In this document: piece by piece, positions 1 through 7,366 of the stretch
How the letters are laid out: the number at the start of each line of letters is the position of its first letter
Position numbering within the stretch: position 1 is the stretch's first letter
Source of the DNA: an uncultured Bacillaceae bacterium
GTDB taxonomy: Bacteria; Bacillota; Bacilli; Bacillales; Caldibacillaceae
Direction: 5' to 3'
DNA: 10,256 nucleotides
NCBI GenBank assembly: GCA_937934645.1
Contig: CALGYZ010000010.1
Location: forward strand, 1-10,256
Notes under the pieces: generated by a model
Told to the model about the DNA's origin: nothing
Database searches by the model: none
The model's input: the letters and a program-made list of their open reading frames with translations, nothing else
Position numbers and translations under genes: made by a program

Positions 1-639
1 GAAGGAAAACCTGCCGGCATCAAAGAGCGGATTAAACAGTTGCCAGATGAGTTAGAGGAACCGTTTACGGCAGCCCATAAAGCCGGAGAAACCCTTTCGG
101 TCGCATTTATCGGCTCCGGTGCATTGGGGAAAGATGCCGGCGGCTGGAGCATGATGGCTGCCGAAGAAATTGAAAAAGCCTACGGCGGGGATTTTCTGGA
201 CATTGACATTTTCGAGTTTAACGGCACATCCATGGATTTTGTAAACGGGGAAGTGCTCCCGGAAATTGCCGCTGAAGCATTCGATGTTGTTTTGTTGGAA
301 GGCTTTACACTGGAAGATAACGGCGGCATGATCGGCATTCAAAATTCGCTGGAAAATGTGAATATCATTATCCAGCGGTTGAAAGAACAAAATCCGGAAC
401 TTGTTGTTGTCCTGCAACCGCCACATCCGATCCACGGCGCGGTGAACTATCCGGACCAGGTAGAACAGTTGAAACAATTTGCAGCAACACATAACATTCC
501 TTATCTTGACCATTGGGAAGCATGGCCGGATTACACAAGTGAAGAACTTTTAGATTATCTGACTGATGACGCTATGCCGAATTCGCGCGGGCATGAACTA
601 TGGGCCGGTGCTGTTGCGGAGTATTTCGCCGCCCGCTAA
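1..639 (+). CDS. SGNH-hydrolase-like protein, 5'-truncated by the window edge
   Basis: The frame is open from base 1, so the N-terminus lies outside the window; a TTG at 40 is only an internal codon that could be mistaken for a start. The visible 212 residues form one alpha/beta domain resembling SGNH/GDSL esterases: a first strand ending in VAFIGSGALG, a DVVLLEGFTLEDNGG segment where block III should be, VVVLQPPHP, and a C-terminal DDAMPNSRGHELWA that matches block V. The missing part may contain a membrane anchor or signal peptide, which would place the domain outside the cell. Compared with textbook SGNH enzymes, the expected nucleophile serine appears as Gly (codon 118-120) and the usual DxxH histidine as Met (codon 574-576). 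A His follows six residues later (592-594) and could substitute. Catalytic activity is therefore uncertain and no substrate can be named. The gene is closed by a terminator directly after its TAA. Confidence 0.7.
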   Translation, partial: EGKPAGIKERIKQLPDELEEPFTAAHKAGETLSVAFIGSGALGKDAGGWSMMAAEEIEKAYGGDFLDIDIFEFNGTSMDFVNGEVLPEIAAEAFDVVLLEGFTLEDNGGMIGIQNSLENVNIIIQRLKEQNPELVVVLQPPHPIHGAVNYPDQVEQLKQFAATHNIPYLDHWEAWPDYTSEELLDYLTDDAMPNSRGHELWAGAVAEYFAAR

Positions 640-645
640 CGATCT

Positions 646-680
646 AACCACTCTCAATCTGAGGGTGGTTTTTTATTTTA
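646..680 (+). terminator. Rho-independent terminator after the SGNH-like gene
   Basis: A 10-bp stem (646-655 with 661-670, one G-T pair) closes a 5-nt loop and runs into a T-rich tract. It starts 7 nt after the stop codon, so it should separate the SGNH-like gene from gtrA. Confidence 0.85.
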
Positions 681-736
681 CCGGATAAAATTGGGGAAAC
701 TAATGAGTAAACCAGTTCAACCACGGGGAGACCGAC

Positions 737-1099
737 ATGAAGCGATTGGTAAAATTCAGCGTTGTCGGGATTGGTAACACAATCATCACCACCGGCACCT
801 ATGCGCTGCTGCTTTTTTCCGGTGTGCATTATTTGACGGCTAATGTCATCGGTTACAGCCTGGGCATGCTCAATTCCTTTTACTGGAATAAACATTGGGT
901 ATTTAAAACAGATACAGACCGCGCATTTATCAAATTTGTCATGGTTAATATGATTGCCTTGATGATTAACAATATGATTTTATTCTTTCTGGTCAACGGT
1001 TTTCATGTTCATAAATTCTTTGCTCAGCTGTTCGCCACCGGTGCCGGATTCATATTTAATTTTTTTCTGAATAAGAATTGGACGTTCGCACCAAAATAA
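737..1099 (+). CDS. GtrA family membrane protein
   Basis: A 120-residue protein, the usual size for the GtrA/DPMS family, with four hydrophobic segments at roughly residues 7-28, 32-50, 64-86 and 92-112. Two family-typical segments follow helices 2 and 4: NSFYWNKHWVF and FNFFLNKNWTF. GtrA-like proteins are small integral membrane proteins thought to help flip polyprenyl-phosphate-linked sugars across the membrane for use by extracytoplasmic glycosyltransferases. The ATG at 737 is preceded by GGGGAG (725-730) at a 6-nt spacing, which supports this start. The next gene, a GT-C type glycosyltransferase, begins about 35 nt downstream on the same strand, and this is the classic pairing: GtrA supplies the lipid-linked donor and the GT-C enzyme uses it. 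The family assignment is firm; the sugar carried is unknown. Confidence 0.88.
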   Translation: MKRLVKFSVVGIGNTIITTGTYALLLFSGVHYLTANVIGYSLGMLNSFYWNKHWVFKTDTDRAFIKFVMVNMIALMINNMILFFLVNGFHVHKFFAQLFATGAGFIFNFFLNKNWTFAPK

Positions 1100-1134
1100 A
1101 AATATTTTTGCGGAGGCGGGAGTGTGAAGAGCGA

Positions 1135-2594
1135 TTGAAACGGGTGTTATCTGGGATCTCCGTTTTTTCGGTTTACGGCATTTATACCGTTTTTTCCCTG
1201 ATTATTGCAGTGGTTTTACTCAATTTCCTGCTGGAACCGGGCCGTTACGGAAACGGGTTCGTTTATCTGGCGGGGCTTTTATTGGCCATGATTTTTGGAG
1301 TGCTGTTTTTCGGGTTTATGGCAAGATTATTTTCTCGATATAACGAATGGAAGGTTGTTCTTTTTCTTGTGACCGTTTGTTTTGCGGTGAAGTTTTCCTG
1401 GATTTGGTTTTTCCGGATCGAACCGGCCGTGGACTATGCCACCTTTTACTATACGGCCGTTGATTTAAGCAACCAGTTTGTCATTGGTAACCGGTATGTT
1501 GCCCTGTTTCCTCATATATTCGGCTATGCTTTCTTCCTCAGTCTGTTTATGAAGCTGTTCGGCACAAGTTCCTTTTTGCCGCCGGTGCTTAATGTCATTT
1601 TGAGTATGGTGGCGTTGGTTTTTATTTATCTCATTGGGAAGCGGACCGCCGGAAAGAAAGTTGGGATTGCTGCCGGCCTGCTGTGGATTGTATTTCCATC
1701 CCAGACGGTGTACAACATGTTTGCGCTTTCGGAGCCGCTTTATACAACGATTCTTTTAGCTGTTTTATACATTATGATACTGACGGGTGAACGGATCAGA
1801 CGGATGCATCCGGTCAAACTTGGATTGTGGGGCGTTTTTCTGGCGTTGCTTCTTGCATGGCTGAATGTATGCCGTCCGGTGGCCCTCATCCCCATGATCG
1901 CACTTTTCATCTGGCTGTTCGTGATTGATTTGAAACATTTTTCCGGGAAGGAATTTTATACAACAAACTGCTGTATTTTTCGGTTACAGTGATTCTTTTT
2001 ACGGTGTTCACATCTCTTGCAAACAAGTATATTTCGGTCCGGATCGGGGAAGAGATTGCCACGATTCCCGGATATAACCTTTATGTCGGGTTTAATGAAA
2101 AAAGCAGCGGGACATGGAATCAAGACGAAGCGGATTTGCTTTTTTACTATAATGATCATTTCCTCGAATGGACGGCGGATGATGTACAGAGGCAGATGCT
2201 TAAAGAGGCAAAAAAACGGATCAAAGGCGGGATTTCGTTTGGGGAACTGTTTTTACAGAAACTGATCATCTTCTTGGGAAATGACCGGGGAGCTGTAGGG
2301 TATGCTTCCACTGTGCTGGACGAAGAGTTCCGGACGGTACTCGCCTGGCTGTCGGATGGATTTTATTATGTTCTTCTGACGCTATCGTTGGCAGGAGCAG
2401 CCGCTGTGTTGAAGAGGAATCCCCGCTCCGCCGTTGTGCTGGCAGTTCTTTATGCCATCGGGTTGACGCTGGCGCATATGCTGGTGGAAGTGGCTGTCCG
2501 ATACCACTATTCGTTAACGGTGACATTCGTTATCTTGGCCGCCGCGGGTATTGTGCAGCTGTTTGGAAAATTCCCTGTACCGCGTTTACGGTAA
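1135..2594 (+). pseudogene. GT-C family (GT39/ArnT-like) membrane glycosyltransferase, frameshifted
   Basis: Two open frames together encode one polytopic membrane protein of about 486 residues. The first (stop at 1990-1992) has many transmembrane helices and an early external loop with FFRIEPAVDYATFYY, whose Asp sits where GT-C enzymes carry a catalytic acidic residue, followed by YVALFPHIFGY and ALSEPLYT. The second frame, open through 1956-2594, continues with LYNKLLYFSVTVILF, an external loop and three more helices. Inserting one T in the T-run at 1954-1957 joins them without a gap (...GKEF-LYNKLL...), so a one-base deletion or a sequencing error is likely. The start is also unclear. TTG 1135 is in frame, 12 nt after a GGAGGCGGGAG ribosome site. 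GTG 1124 has better spacing (7 nt) but hits a stop after four codons. Known GT-C enzymes move a sugar from a polyprenyl phosphate outside the membrane; acceptor and sugar are unknown here. Confidence 0.72.
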
Positions 2595-2667
2595 CACCTT
2601 GGCCGGCGGTCTTCTGCACCTTTCGTCCCGTATTTTTGCAAGATTGATAGTCAGTTTGTCCGGAATT

Positions 2668-2676
2668 TGATATGAT
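2668..2676 (+). promoter_or_regulatory. Candidate extended -10 promoter for the LCP gene
   Basis: TGATATGAT reads as an extended -10 (TGN followed by TATGAT, five of six bases matching TATAAT). It would start transcription near 2683 and give a leader of about 40 nt before the ATG at 2726. A TTGATA at 2644-2649 is 21 bp away, too far for a normal -35, so the call rests on the extended -10 alone. Confidence 0.38.
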
Positions 2677-2725
2677 TATAGGTTGTAAGGTATTCGTCAA
2701 TAGTCTGCGAAAGGAAGTCCGCAAC

Positions 2726-3715
2726 ATGGAAATGTCAAGAAGCGAAATTCGGGAAAAGCATAAGAAGAAAAAACGTTGGGGACGAAAGCTTTTGAAATGG
2801 TTGTTTTTTCTCCTGTTCCTGGCGATTCTTGGTCTTGCCGGTTATTTGGGCTATTTATATTGGAAAGCAAGCGGGATTGTTTCCGGTGCGTATGAAGAGG
2901 ACTGGAGGGAACATTCCTTTCTCCGCAATGGTCCCGTCGATCCGTCTGAAGATCATTTTTCCCTCCTCATTATCGGTGTGGATGAAAGCGAAAAACGTTC
3001 GGATTTGGAAGCCTTCCGTTCGGATACATTGCTTCTGGCCACCTTCAACCACGACTACCGCAGTGTGAAACTGTTAAGCATTCCAAGGGATTCTTACGTA
3101 TACATTCCGGCGGTCGGGTATGAAACGAAAATAAACCATGCGTATGCGTTCGGCGGTGTGGATGCGACAATTGAAACGGTGGAAAAGCTCTTAAATGTTC
3201 CCGTCGATTATTATGTGAAGGTGAATTTTGAAGCATTCATTGAAGTTGTTGATGCTCTCGGTGGCATTACGGTCGATGTTCCGTATGAATTTACGGAGCA
3301 GGATAGTAATGACCGGGCCGATGCCATTCATTTAAAGGCCGGCGTGCAGCGGCTGAATGGTGAAGAAGCGCTGGCTCTGGCACGGACGCGGAAAATGGAT
3401 AATGACATTGAACGCGGAAAACGCCAGCAGGAAATTTTAAAAGCAATCGTACAGGAAGCCGTCCACCCCTCTTCCATCAAAAAATATCCCGACGTACTGG
3501 AAGCCGTCGGGGCCAATATGAAAACAAATATGAAGTTTGACGAGATGCGCGGCTTTCTTCATTATATGATCACGGGCGGCCCGGAAATCGAAACTTTGAC
3601 ACTGGAAGGTCATGACGACTGGAGTACAGGTACGTATTATTACAAACTGGACGAGATCTCGCTCGATTTTGTGAGAACGAAACTGCGCCAGCATTTGGAA
3701 TTAGGTGTAATGTAA
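2726..3715 (+). CDS. LytR-CpsA-Psr (LCP) family cell-wall polymer ligase
   Basis: A 329-residue LCP protein of normal family length. It has a very basic cytoplasmic N-terminus (residues 5-24, REKHKKKKRWGRK), one transmembrane helix (about 25-45), then an extracytoplasmic catalytic domain beginning at FSLLIIGVD (78-86). Family hallmarks are RSDTLLL (98-104), SIPRDS (118-123), KINHAY (135-140), LGGITVDVP (178-186) and LARTRKMDNDIERGKRQQ (218-235). The Asp and Arg residues in these segments bind magnesium and the lipid pyrophosphate in characterised members. LCP enzymes transfer wall teichoic acid or related glycopolymers from undecaprenyl pyrophosphate to peptidoglycan. That fits the teichoic acid genes in the window, though they lie about 4 kb away on the other strand. 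ATG 2726 is chosen because AAGGAAG (2711-2717) precedes it by 8 nt; the earlier in-frame ATG at 2672 overlaps the candidate -10 and lacks a ribosome site. Which LCP paralogue (TagT, TagU or TagV type) cannot be told. Confidence 0.92.
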   Translation: MEMSRSEIREKHKKKKRWGRKLLKWLFFLLFLAILGLAGYLGYLYWKASGIVSGAYEEDWREHSFLRNGPVDPSEDHFSLLIIGVDESEKRSDLEAFRSDTLLLATFNHDYRSVKLLSIPRDSYVYIPAVGYETKINHAYAFGGVDATIETVEKLLNVPVDYYVKVNFEAFIEVVDALGGITVDVPYEFTEQDSNDRADAIHLKAGVQRLNGEEALALARTRKMDNDIERGKRQQEILKAIVQEAVHPSSIKKYPDVLEAVGANMKTNMKFDEMRGFLHYMITGGPEIETLTLEGHDDWSTGTYYYKLDEISLDFVRTKLRQHLELGVM

Positions 3716-3722
3716 GGTGCGG

Positions 3723-3760
3723 AAAAAACTCCCCGGAAAAACCGGGGAGTTTTTGTTTTT
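3723..3760. terminator. Strong terminator after the LCP gene, bidirectional in form
   Basis: A perfect 9-bp GC-rich stem (3728-3736 with 3742-3750) closes an AAAAA loop. Plus-strand transcripts meet a TTTTTGTTTTT tract, and the A-run at 3723-3728 gives minus-strand transcripts a T-run as well. It starts a few bases after the LCP stop codon and could also stop readthrough coming from the convergent nucleotidase gene. Confidence 0.92.
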
Positions 3761-4130
3761 GAATTGGTTTCTTTTTTGGCAAGGCTCTTAAGGGTATTTA
3801 ACACAAGAACCGGTTTCGCTTCAGTGATCATGGGAACAAATGTTGGACAGATTTTTACCGGTATATACGGCCGACTTTAATCATCTCAGCAGACTAACGG
3901 ACATCCGCTCCCGCATGATAACGGGTTTTGTCCGATAGCTTTTACTTAACGGCCATTCGCACCAGTCTGGTCCCGTGTTTTGTCCATTAAGATGCTCTAA
4001 AGGATGTTTATGAAAAAAATACGGGGTATACTGTCCATTATCCCCCTTTTATCGGACAAATCCAGTCCAGTCGGGGAATGGAACGGTCTTTAAAGCCCCT
4101 CAATCGAACACCCATCGGCATATTTGGCCA

Positions 4131-4167
4131 GTGAATAGCCATTAACAGTGGGCTAACGGCCATTCAC
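4131..4167 (-). other. Hairpin bridging two repeat units, better formed in minus-strand RNA
   Basis: The right end of unit 5 (4131-4145) and the left end of unit 6 (4153-4167) are inverted copies around the 7-nt spacer 4146-4152. In plus-strand RNA three of 15 positions are A-C mismatches. In minus-strand RNA the same three become G-U pairs, so all 15 can pair. Minus-strand RNA here would be the 3' trailer of the nucleotidase mRNA. Confidence 0.5.
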
Positions 4168-4217
4168 AGGGAAAAGAATTTTTGTTTGTCCTTTAAAAAG
4201 CTCCTTTTGGACATTCA

Positions 4218-4232
4218 GGGCAGTCACTGCCC
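4218..4232. repeat. Short perfect palindrome inside repeat unit 7
   Basis: GGGCAG and CTGCCC flank a 3-nt centre, giving a perfect 6-bp stem in the variable middle of unit 7. Plus-strand RNA would reach TTTTG three bases later, which could make it a weak terminator, but the T-run is only four bases. Confidence 0.45.
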
Positions 4233-4317
4233 CCATTTTGTCCTTTAGCAAGATATTAACGGAACCCCCGGACAGAAAGCCGGAAGATTTTGTTCGTTAG
4301 TTCCCGTACTCCGTTAC

Positions 4318-6033
4318 TCACTCTCCTTCGGCAGCTTGTTTTCCCACATCAACGATCCGGTCTTCGGTTTTTTCCGGAACGGTTTTCAGCTGCATCATGT
4401 AATCCCTCAAGGCTTCCCAGTCGAGTACGTTCAGTTCCTTAACTTTCCCTGCTTCGTATAAAGCTTTGAATACGTCATGGCCGTCGCCGCCTTTTGCAAT
4501 AAAAAAGTTCGTGGCGACTTTATACGTTTTCGTGTCTTTCACTAGTTTGTATTCGCCCTTTTTGTTTTTGACGTATACGTTGATGACCCGCTCTCCCGCA
4601 GGCTTCGTAGAGTCAAATTTCACCCGGCCGCCGGCGATTTGGAGAAAACCGCTATATTCATCCGGATACTTTTTCAAACTTGTTTCCAAAGCGGCTTTCA
4701 ATTCAGCGCCGGTCATCGTGACAACGGATAATGTATTGCTATAGGGAAGGACGGTGACGATATCTCCGGTCGTCACCGGACCCGCGGGAATTTCCGCGCG
4801 GATCCCGCCGCCGTGCTGGACGGCAAGGGCGACTTTTTTATCCATCTCCCGTGCTTTATATAAAATACTGTCAGCGACCAAATTTCCGAGCACCGTTTCG
4901 CTGTTCCGGACACTGATGCCCGGTTTTCCCGGACCCTCAAGCCGCGGATTCTCCAGCGTTTTTTCCAGTATGACACCGGTCTCCTTTCCGACGGATTCTT
5001 TGAGTTCCGCTTGATATTGCCGAAGAAGCTCCTCCGCTTCCGGATCTGGTTCGAAATTTTCTGTTTTTAACAACTTGCCTGACGCTTTCCTCACCACTCC
5101 CCTTTGATCGAATTTTACATTGACGAGACCGGTATATTTGTTGCGGGAGCCGGCCTGGACGATGACTGTCGGATCTTTCTTTTCCCCTTTTTCGTTCCGG
5201 TCGACGATCACCGGTTCTTTCAATTCGGTATGGCTGTGGCCTCCGACAATTATGTCAATGCCGTCAACTTTTTTCGCCAGCGTTAAGTCACTGCCTTTTC
5301 TCCCGTTATCTTCAAAACCGAGATGGGAAAGGAGAATAATTTTATTGATCCCCATTTTTTGAAAGGCTTTGACTGTTTTTTTCGCTTCCGACAAATAATT
5401 TTCAAACTTCACGTTTCTGGGATTGGAAATTTTCGGGGTTTCCATGGTCGTTAAACCGAAAATACCAATTTTCTCCCCGGTAAACTCCTTGATAATGCCC
5501 CGGTAAATTTTCCCCCTCTCCGGCTCACTGGTGATCTGGTCGGAAAAAAGCCCGGCCAATTTATCATCTTTGGAGAAATTAATGTTGGCGGTAACAAAGG
5601 GAAATTGGGCTCCTTTAATAAAGTCAACAAGGGCCCGGTGTCCTTCCGGAGATGCCCCGAGATCAAATTCATGATTGCCGAATGTCATCGCATCGTACTC
5701 CATCATGTTCATAAACGCCAAGTCCGCCTGCCCCTTGAATTCATTAAAATAAAGCGTTCCGGTAAACACATCGCCTGTATCCACCAAAAGCACATTCTTC
5801 TTTTTTCCTCGGATTTCCTTCACCGCCTGTACCCGCCTTGCAATATTGTCGAGATGGGCATGGGTGTCGTTCGTATGGATGATCGATAATGTAAAATATA
5901 AATCCTCTCGCTCTATGGCCGGCAGACCATCGACACTTTCGTTCACCGCTTCCGCCGGATGCGTCCCGGCTGTACAGATGAATAACAAAGCAGCGGCCAA
6001 TGCGCAGAATATGCGGTTGATTTGTTTCTTCAT
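4318..6033 (-). CDS. Secreted bifunctional metallophosphatase / 5'-nucleotidase family protein
   Basis: A 571-residue two-domain 5'-nucleotidase/UDP-sugar hydrolase family protein. A signal peptide (residues 1-29, ending AEA before VNES) indicates export. The N-terminal metallophosphoesterase domain carries all expected metal motifs: HTNDTHAH (53-60), DTGDVFTGT (85-93), GNHEFD (119-124), SHLG (236-239) and GGHSH (264-268). The C-terminal substrate domain shows NLVADSIL (384-391), QHGGGIR (406-412), TGDIVTVLPYSN (422-433), GFLQIAGG (462-469) and KGGDGHD (514-520). Such enzymes dephosphorylate extracellular nucleotides or cleave UDP-sugars. No LPXTG sorting signal or C-terminal anchor is visible, so the protein is probably released or loosely wall-bound. 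AGGAGG (6045-6040) lies 6 nt before the ATG. An AT-rich stretch upstream includes TATAAA (6083-6078) but no matching -35. A terminator after ugd separates it from that gene. The exact substrate is unknown. Confidence 0.92.
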   Translation of the reverse strand: MKKQINRIFCALAAALLFICTAGTHPAEAVNESVDGLPAIEREDLYFTLSIIHTNDTHAHLDNIARRVQAVKEIRGKKKNVLLVDTGDVFTGTLYFNEFKGQADLAFMNMMEYDAMTFGNHEFDLGASPEGHRALVDFIKGAQFPFVTANINFSKDDKLAGLFSDQITSEPERGKIYRGIIKEFTGEKIGIFGLTTMETPKISNPRNVKFENYLSEAKKTVKAFQKMGINKIILLSHLGFEDNGRKGSDLTLAKKVDGIDIIVGGHSHTELKEPVIVDRNEKGEKKDPTVIVQAGSRNKYTGLVNVKFDQRGVVRKASGKLLKTENFEPDPEAEELLRQYQAELKESVGKETGVILEKTLENPRLEGPGKPGISVRNSETVLGNLVADSILYKAREMDKKVALAVQHGGGIRAEIPAGPVTTGDIVTVLPYSNTLSVVTMTGAELKAALETSLKKYPDEYSGFLQIAGGRVKFDSTKPAGERVINVYVKNKKGEYKLVKDTKTYKVATNFFIAKGGDGHDVFKALYEAGKVKELNVLDWEALRDYMMQLKTVPEKTEDRIVDVGKQAAEGE

Positions 6034-6110
6034 CGGCGTCCTCCTGTAAACATCGTTTCCTGTAGTTTTTGCTAATTTTTATAAAATAAACTTTTCCGGG
6101 GCGTTTGCAT

Positions 6111-6135
6111 AAAAAAACCCGGGTTGAAACCCGGG
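6111..6135 (-). terminator. Rho-independent terminator after ugd
   Basis: An 8-bp stem (6118-6125 with 6128-6135, CCCGGGTT against AACCCGGG) is followed on the minus strand by seven T residues (6117-6111). It lies 9 nt past the ugd stop codon. It should uncouple ugd from the nucleotidase gene, whose start is about 75 bp further on. Confidence 0.9.
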
Positions 6136-6144
6136 ACTTTGTTG

Positions 6145-7314
6145 TCAGTCACGTTGATACAAGTCGCGTGTATATACTTTTTCTTCCGCTTGTTTTAATT
6201 CATCACTCATCCGGTTGGCGACGATGATGTCGGAACGTTTCACGAATTCATCAAAATCATGGACGACTTCCAAATTCATATACGTATCTTCCGTCAGCGT
6301 CGGCTCATAAATCATTACTTCGACACCTTCACCACGTAAAATTTTCATTATATCGATGACGGCTGATTCGCGGAAGTTGTCCGATCCCGCTTTCATCGTC
6401 AAGCGGTAAATGCCGGCGGTTTTCGGTTCTTTTTCTAAAATCATCTTGGCAATATGTTCTTTCCGCGTCCGGTTTGCTTCAACAACCGCCTGCATAATAT
6501 TGTTCGGCACGTTTTGGTAATTGGCCAGCAGCTGTTTCGTATCTTTCGGCAGGCAGTATCCGCCGTAACCGAAGGACGGGTTGTTGTAATGGTTGCCGAT
6601 TCGCGGATCGAGGCAAACCCCTTCAATAATTTGCTTTGTATTCAGGCCCCGCAGCTCGGCAAACGTATCGAGTTCGTTGAAGAAAGACACCCTTAACGCA
6701 AGGTAAGTATTCGCAAACAGCTTAATCGCTTCCGCTTCCGTCGCATCGGTGAACAAAACAGAAATATTCTCTTTCAGTGCACCTTCCTCAAAGATCCGGG
6801 CAATTTCCTTCGCCCGCTCCGACCGTTCGCCGATGATGATGCGCGACGGGTAAAGGTTGTCGTATAATGCTTTTCCTTCACGTAAAAATTCCGGTGAGAA
6901 AACAATATTGTCTGTTTGATATTTTTCCTTCACCGACTTGGTATAGCCGACCGGAATTGTTGATTTAATGATCATCACGGCATCCGGATTGACCTTTAAC
7001 ACGGTTTCGATAACCTCTTCCACCGATGTTGTATTAAAATAGTTTGTTTCGGGATCGTAGTTTGTCGGGGTGGCGATGACGACATAATCCGCATCACGAT
7101 AAGCCGCTTCGGCATCCGTCGTAGCTGTGAGATACAGCTCTTTTTCCGCCAGATACTGTTCAATTTCTTTGTCAGAAATAGGGGACTTTTTTTGATTAAT
7201 GAGGTCAACTTTTTCCTGGACAATATCGACAGCGGTGACGTTATGGTTCTGTGCCAGAAGCACTGCATTGGATAAGCCGACATAGCCCATCCCGGCAACA
7301 GTAATGTTGTACAT
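6145..7314 (-). CDS. ugd: UDP-glucose 6-dehydrogenase (short Ugd/HasB type)
   Basis: A 389-residue nucleotide-sugar dehydrogenase, the length of the E. coli Ugd and streptococcal HasB group rather than the longer TuaD type. The Rossmann NAD site is at the N-terminus (VAGMGYVGLSNAVLLA, residues 6-21). Further family motifs are STIPVGYT (118-125), FSPEFLREG (139-147), the KLFANTYLA segment with Lys198 and Asn202, and GYGGYCLPKDTKQL with catalytic Cys254 and Asp258. The enzyme oxidises UDP-glucose to UDP-glucuronate with two NAD+. The product feeds teichuronic acid, capsule or uronate decorations of wall polymers. UDP-ManNAc or UDP-GlcNAc as substrate cannot be excluded by eye. The ATG has GGAG (7327-7324) 9 nt upstream. 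Terminators on both sides suggest it is transcribed alone, from a promoter in 7328-7454. Confidence 0.9.
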   Translation of the reverse strand: MYNITVAGMGYVGLSNAVLLAQNHNVTAVDIVQEKVDLINQKKSPISDKEIEQYLAEKELYLTATTDAEAAYRDADYVVIATPTNYDPETNYFNTTSVEEVIETVLKVNPDAVMIIKSTIPVGYTKSVKEKYQTDNIVFSPEFLREGKALYDNLYPSRIIIGERSERAKEIARIFEEGALKENISVLFTDATEAEAIKLFANTYLALRVSFFNELDTFAELRGLNTKQIIEGVCLDPRIGNHYNNPSFGYGGYCLPKDTKQLLANYQNVPNNIMQAVVEANRTRKEHIAKMILEKEPKTAGIYRLTMKAGSDNFRESAVIDIMKILRGEGVEVMIYEPTLTEDTYMNLEVVHDFDEFVKRSDIIVANRMSDELKQAEEKVYTRDLYQRD

Positions 7315-7366
7315 TTGGATCGACTCCGTTTCCTTCCATGATTGGTTGTGACCTGTTCAACTATTA

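Larger units (their letters stand above)
3894..4300. repeat. Array of eight diverged ~45-bp dyad units, 51-52-bp period
   Basis: Eight units align at 3894-3938, 3946-3990, 3997-4041, 4049-4093, 4101-4145, 4153-4196, 4204-4248 and 4256-4300, separated by 7-nt spacers (6 nt once). The left end approximates YTAACGGACATTCGC and the right end TTTTGTCCNTTAA. The ends are inverted copies of each other (YTAACGGACA against TGTCCNTTAA), so each unit is an imperfect dyad with a variable centre. Units 1 and 2 share 31 of 45 positions; units 4 and 5 are the most decayed. A possible ninth remnant lies at about 3840-3880. The array fills most of the 602-bp gene-free gap between the convergent LCP and nucleotidase genes and ends 17 nt from the nucleotidase stop codon. 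The period is not a multiple of three and no reading frame runs through it, so it is non-coding. The family is not one I recognise. Confidence 0.72.

Noticed and set aside
1078..1134. TTG 1078 as start of the GT-C gene
   Set aside because: It lies inside the end of gtrA with no ribosome site and adds a basic stretch encoded by the Shine-Dalgarno region itself; TTG 1135 after GGAGGCGGGAG is more plausible.
1951..1992. Programmed -1 ribosomal frameshift
   Set aside because: No X_XXY_YYZ slippery heptamer in the correct phase and no obvious downstream pseudoknot; a simple one-base indel in a T-run explains the data.
2595..2667. Terminator between the GT-C and LCP genes
   Set aside because: No stable stem followed by a T-run was found, so readthrough from gtrA into the LCP gene remains possible.
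2672..2725. ATG 2672 as start of the LCP gene
   Set aside because: It overlaps the candidate -10 element and lacks a ribosome site; ATG 2726 has AAGGAAG at 8 nt.
3894..4300. CRISPR array
   Set aside because: Units are about 69% identical at best and the spacing between them is only 6-7 nt. Even if the ends are taken as a 35-nt repeat, the remaining 17 nt are too short for spacers. No cas genes are present.
5971..6033. Lipoprotein signal in the nucleotidase
   Set aside because: The Cys at residue 20 is preceded by LFI, which does not fit the L-[AS]-[GA]-C lipobox; AEA at residues 27-29 fits signal peptidase I.
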